Assembly (NCBI GenBank): GCA_002943765.1
Contig: PQWQ01000017.1
Span: 372,001 to 436,000, forward strand
DNA: 64,000 bases
Source of the DNA: Psoroptes ovis
Taxonomy: Eukaryota; Arthropoda; Arachnida; Sarcoptiformes; Psoroptidae
Direction: 5' to 3'
The notes beneath the pieces were generated by a model. That model was given only the letters and a program-made list of their open reading frames with translations. It was not told the DNA's origin and did not search any database. The translations under genes and the position numbers were made by a program. Positions within the stretch are counted from its first letter, which is position 1; every line of letters begins with the position of its first letter. This document shows, in pieces, positions 60,855 through 64,000 of this stretch.

Positions 60855-63300
60855 CTATTCTCGGGCCATCAAAATATCTTCATTTTGACTTAATGAATCG
60901 AATGAATTCCATTTTTTAATACGCTCACCACCACTGCTGCTGTTATGATCATTAATTTTTTGCCGTAATTCATCATTATATTCGGCTTTACTTGATTTGA
61001 TTCCATAAAGGAAATAGATTGAAAAACCTGGATTGACGGGAATGGGTCCAAATTAATCAAAGATTAAATCAAGATTAGATTGAATTAAGGTCAATGATGA
61101 AGTAATGATCATCTTACCGATAATCATCCAAATAAAAAACCGCAACCATGTTAACCAATTTAAATTGATAATCAATGAAACGTTGAAAAATATTGATAAT
61201 ATTGGAACATATGGTACCATCGGTACTTTATACCGAAGTAATTTGATTTCATCATTTTGTTTATGCATATTGATTATCATAATGATGATTGATAATGAAA
61301 TGATTATGGCGATTAATGCGAATGTTAACAATGTTTCATTGATGTTCTGGTTTAAAACATATTCGAATGATTAGATTAGATTGATTTACCATTCATTGAT
61401 GATTCAATGATCATCAAATTAAATCATCTTACCTTTTGATAAAGCTTGCAAACAAAACAAAACAATATCGATAATATAACTATGAATAGAACACAATATG
61501 ATATTAATGATGATGATGATGATTGATTATTAGATTCATTTTCAATGTTATTATTATTATGAGTAAAATAACTTGATAATTTTGTTTGTATTAATAATTT
61601 CAATTTATTCAATGGATTCAATGCAAAATGATAATGATTATCGTTGCCATCATCATCATCATCATCCGCATCAGCATTATTCAATAATCTATCTTGTTCT
61701 TGATCATTTGGTTCATTTTGTTGTTCAATATCTTTACCAGTATTCGATTTTGATGATAATCGTTCATTCGAATCAATCAAAATAAATGATCGATTATCAT
61801 ATCGAATTACAATTATGGATGCACTAACCACAAGATATGCAATCAATGTACCAATGGACATCATTTCAATCAGCGTTGTTATATCCATAAATATTGACAT
61901 AATGATACCGAAACTGGTGAAGAAAAACATTGCCATTATTGGTATTTGTGTTTTTTTATTGATATAACTCATCCATGGAAACAATAGACCATCATCGGCC
62001 ATTGCATAAACAATCCGAGTCAGCGAATAAATTGTACCAATCATAACAGTAGCCATACCACAACAAGCACCAATAATTACTGCATATTTTGCCCAATTAG
62101 CACCGTACAGTCCTAATGCATCAGGCAAACCAGATTCATCCGATATTTTATTATATGGTAACATTAATGTTAGAACTGCCGATACACCAATATATGATAA
62201 TGATGCAATTATCATCGAGATGAATGTAGCCAGCGGTATTGATCGCTGAGGATCTTTAGCTTCATCACCGCTCGTAGCGATCGAGTCAAAACCGATATAT
62301 GCATAAAAACAGCTGGCGCTACCGGCAAACACTCCTTTCCAACCATATGGCATAAAACCACCGGCATCATTATCATTAGTCCAATTGGTGAAATCAGAAT
62401 AATAACCACCAACAACGATAATGATAATGATTACCATAATGTTTACGATTGAAAATGTATTATTAATCATTGTTGTAATGTTCATACCGCTGGTTAAAAA
62501 TATACAAAAACCAATAACAATTAAACCGCTCATAAGATCAATATGGCTATTATTATGATTAACAATCGATGATGATGATGATGATGGATAAATGATTGAT
62601 GTGAGGAATGAATTCGTGTAATTACGTATTTCACCACCGATAATCGAATCTAAATATGCTGATGATGCTCGGCTTACGGCCGCTATGCCAATGATGTTTT
62701 CCAGTATCTGTCAAAGATAATTACCATTATCATCATCTAAATCACCGAAAATGATCATATTTACCATGTTCCAACCAACGATGAATGCCCATATTTCGCC
62801 TAATGCAATGTATGCATCTGTTTTTTGGATTTTTTCAGGGAAAAAGTTAAAATCAATTGATCAATTCGTTAATACGATGGTCGAGTGATTCTCAGCTGAT
62901 CGGTGGTGAACAAATGGGTTCGATTCACAAAGAATTCACCAATAGATTCACCCAAAAAATACTTACAAGAATATGCTGAACCACATTTTGGATAACGTGA
63001 TGAAAATTCGGCATAACATAATGCACATAAAAATGCAACAAATCCGGCAATCAAATATGAAACAATGATGGCTGGTCCGGCTACATTTTTCGCTATGGAT
63101 GATGTTAAAACATATGCACCCGAACCGATCATATGACCAATACCGAGAAGAATAATATCAACAGTGGATAAACATCGTTTCAATTGTGTCGATGTAGCTG
63201 ATGTTGGATTATCATTGATTATTATACTATCGCTTATGTTTGATTTTTTTCGTTTCATTTGCGACAGCAAACGATTCATTTTCATTGATATTTGATTCAT
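60855..63300 (-). CDS. Cationic amino acid transporter (CAT family, SLC7A)
   Basis: Exons 63300-62967, 62817-62765, 62707-61433, 61346-61118 and 61027-60855 give 687 aa. It starts with a basic tail, then LKRCLSTVDIILLGIGHMIG and SGAYVLTSSIAKNVAGPAII, the first helices of APC-superfamily CATs. The central signature GWKGVFAGSASCFYAYIGFD, SIATSGDEAKDPQRSIPLA and YAMADDGLLFPWMSYIN is typical of SLC7A1-4. SIGTLIAYLVVSASIIVIRY ends the conserved core. An Asp/Asn-rich cytosolic loop follows, then further helices in exons 3-4 (LISYCVLFIVILSILFCFVC, LIAIIISLSIIIMII, WLTWLRFFIWMIIG). About 14 membrane segments in all, as in CATs. Likely substrates are arginine, lysine and ornithine at the plasma membrane. 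The 53-bp second exon (YAYIALGEIWAFIVGWNM) is easily missed by gene finders. Confidence 0.94.
62871..62940 (+). ncRNA. tRNA-like A/B-box pair in an intron (decayed tRNA or SINE)
   Basis: TGGTCGAGTGATT (from 62878) resembles the A box of class II tRNAs (TGGCCGAGTGGTT). GGTTCGATTC (62917-62926) matches the B box. They are about 40 nt apart, antisense to the transporter, within its first intron. The T-stem and acceptor stem do not pair well, so an intact tRNA is unlikely. Confidence 0.2.
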
Positions 63301-64000
63301 TTTTCAACAATTTGAATCAAATTGATTTAAATCGAAACAAAAAAACTTGACAATCGTTTAAATAATGATCAATACACGACCACCAACACGACCACAATCA
63401 TTGATTATCATGTCCATATGCCAGTATCGTTGTTGTTGTGGCAAATTACGCTCAATATTTGCTTAACCGAATCCGCACAATCAAATCGCCATTAAATCAA
63501 CGTAAAAAAACACGAAACAAAGTAATCGAATCAAAAGGCAAACCACACTTGGATCATTCAATGAAAATGCTTTCAACGTCATCAGTATCATCATCATCAA
63601 CAACAACACCATCGAATCCAACTAGTTCCATCGAATCAAACAAACACCAATGGCCTATTGATATGATTGGAATGTATATAGATGGTAATACACGGAAAAA
63701 CATTTACGAAATCAAATCAGATCATACAAACCATAATAAAATGAATCAACAAAACTATATATGATTCGGGAGATGATCATTTTGGCTAGCCAAAATATCA
63801 ATTCTATATATTCTTGTCCAAATAACTAGAGAATCAATTACGATCCTCGTCCAATGCAAACACAGTTCGACACTCAAAGATATTTCGGAACACATTTGGG
63901 AAATGTTGTTCCAGAAATAGATATCTTAATGTCAATACAAGCAGAATGTTTGTCGTCGATATTCTTCTTGCTTTGATTAATTGATTCATAATTGATTTGA
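63301..64000. other. Upstream region of the transporter; unassigned end of window
   Basis: It begins with the transporter promoter. An open frame at 63438-63764 (plus strand, 108 codons, ATG only at an internal position) is Ser/Thr/Asn-rich (MLSTSSVSSSSTTTPSNPTS) with a tail WPIDMIGMYIDGNTRKNIY. I do not recognise it; it may be the first exon of a divergently transcribed gene or chance. Less repetitive sequence follows to the end. Confidence 0.35.

Overview
The window is AT-rich nuclear DNA from a small-genome invertebrate. Introns are GT-AG and usually 50-75 bp. Both strands carry compact, closely packed genes. Proteins hold many Asn/Asp/His/Gln/Ser runs encoded by AAT/GAT/CAT/CAA/TCA repeats. 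The gene set (atlastin, APC1, Nup50, AGMO, ELOVL6-type elongase, ING4/5, RBBP4) is metazoan. Base composition, tiny introns and divergence fit an acariform mite such as Dermatophagoides, but that assignment is inference, not something read from a marker gene.

Region 1 (1-14,830) has no gene I can support. It holds ten full-length 79-86 bp palindromic elements plus one solo end, all in the first 12.1 kb. Their ends (TTAGGTTGTCC...) and TA flanks mark them as mariner-type miniature elements, close in design to human MADE1. The rest is simple repeats, palindromes and one GC-richer island (about 6,060-6,290).

Region 2 (14,831-26,496): a four-EF-hand calmodulin paralogue (+), a divergent TENT4/Trf4-type nucleotidyltransferase (+) whose third catalytic aspartate is replaced by asparagine, RBBP4/Caf1-55 (-), and atlastin (+).

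Region 3 (27,080-38,215): a giant APC1 gene (-, 2488 aa), head-to-head with Nup50 (+) across 455 bp, then a retinol-dehydrogenase-like SDR (-).

Region 4 (38,216-56,772): a 3.9 kb intergenic stretch leading to AGMO (+, with a probable 5' UTR intron), two F-box/LRR genes (-) with unusual C-terminal transmembrane segments, cytosolic PheRS beta (+), and an ELOVL6-type fatty-acid elongase (-).

Region 5 (56,773-64,000): an ING4/5 PHD protein (-), a CAT-type cationic amino acid transporter (-), and an unassigned stretch at the end.

Exon joins were worked out by hand from splice consensus, frame conservation and family homology. Every multi-exon model below closes in frame. The genes do not form one pathway; ubiquitin ligase parts (APC1, two F-box proteins) and chromatin or nuclear factors (RBBP4, ING, Nup50, TENT4-like) recur. 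No bacterial-type system, CRISPR array or prophage was seen.
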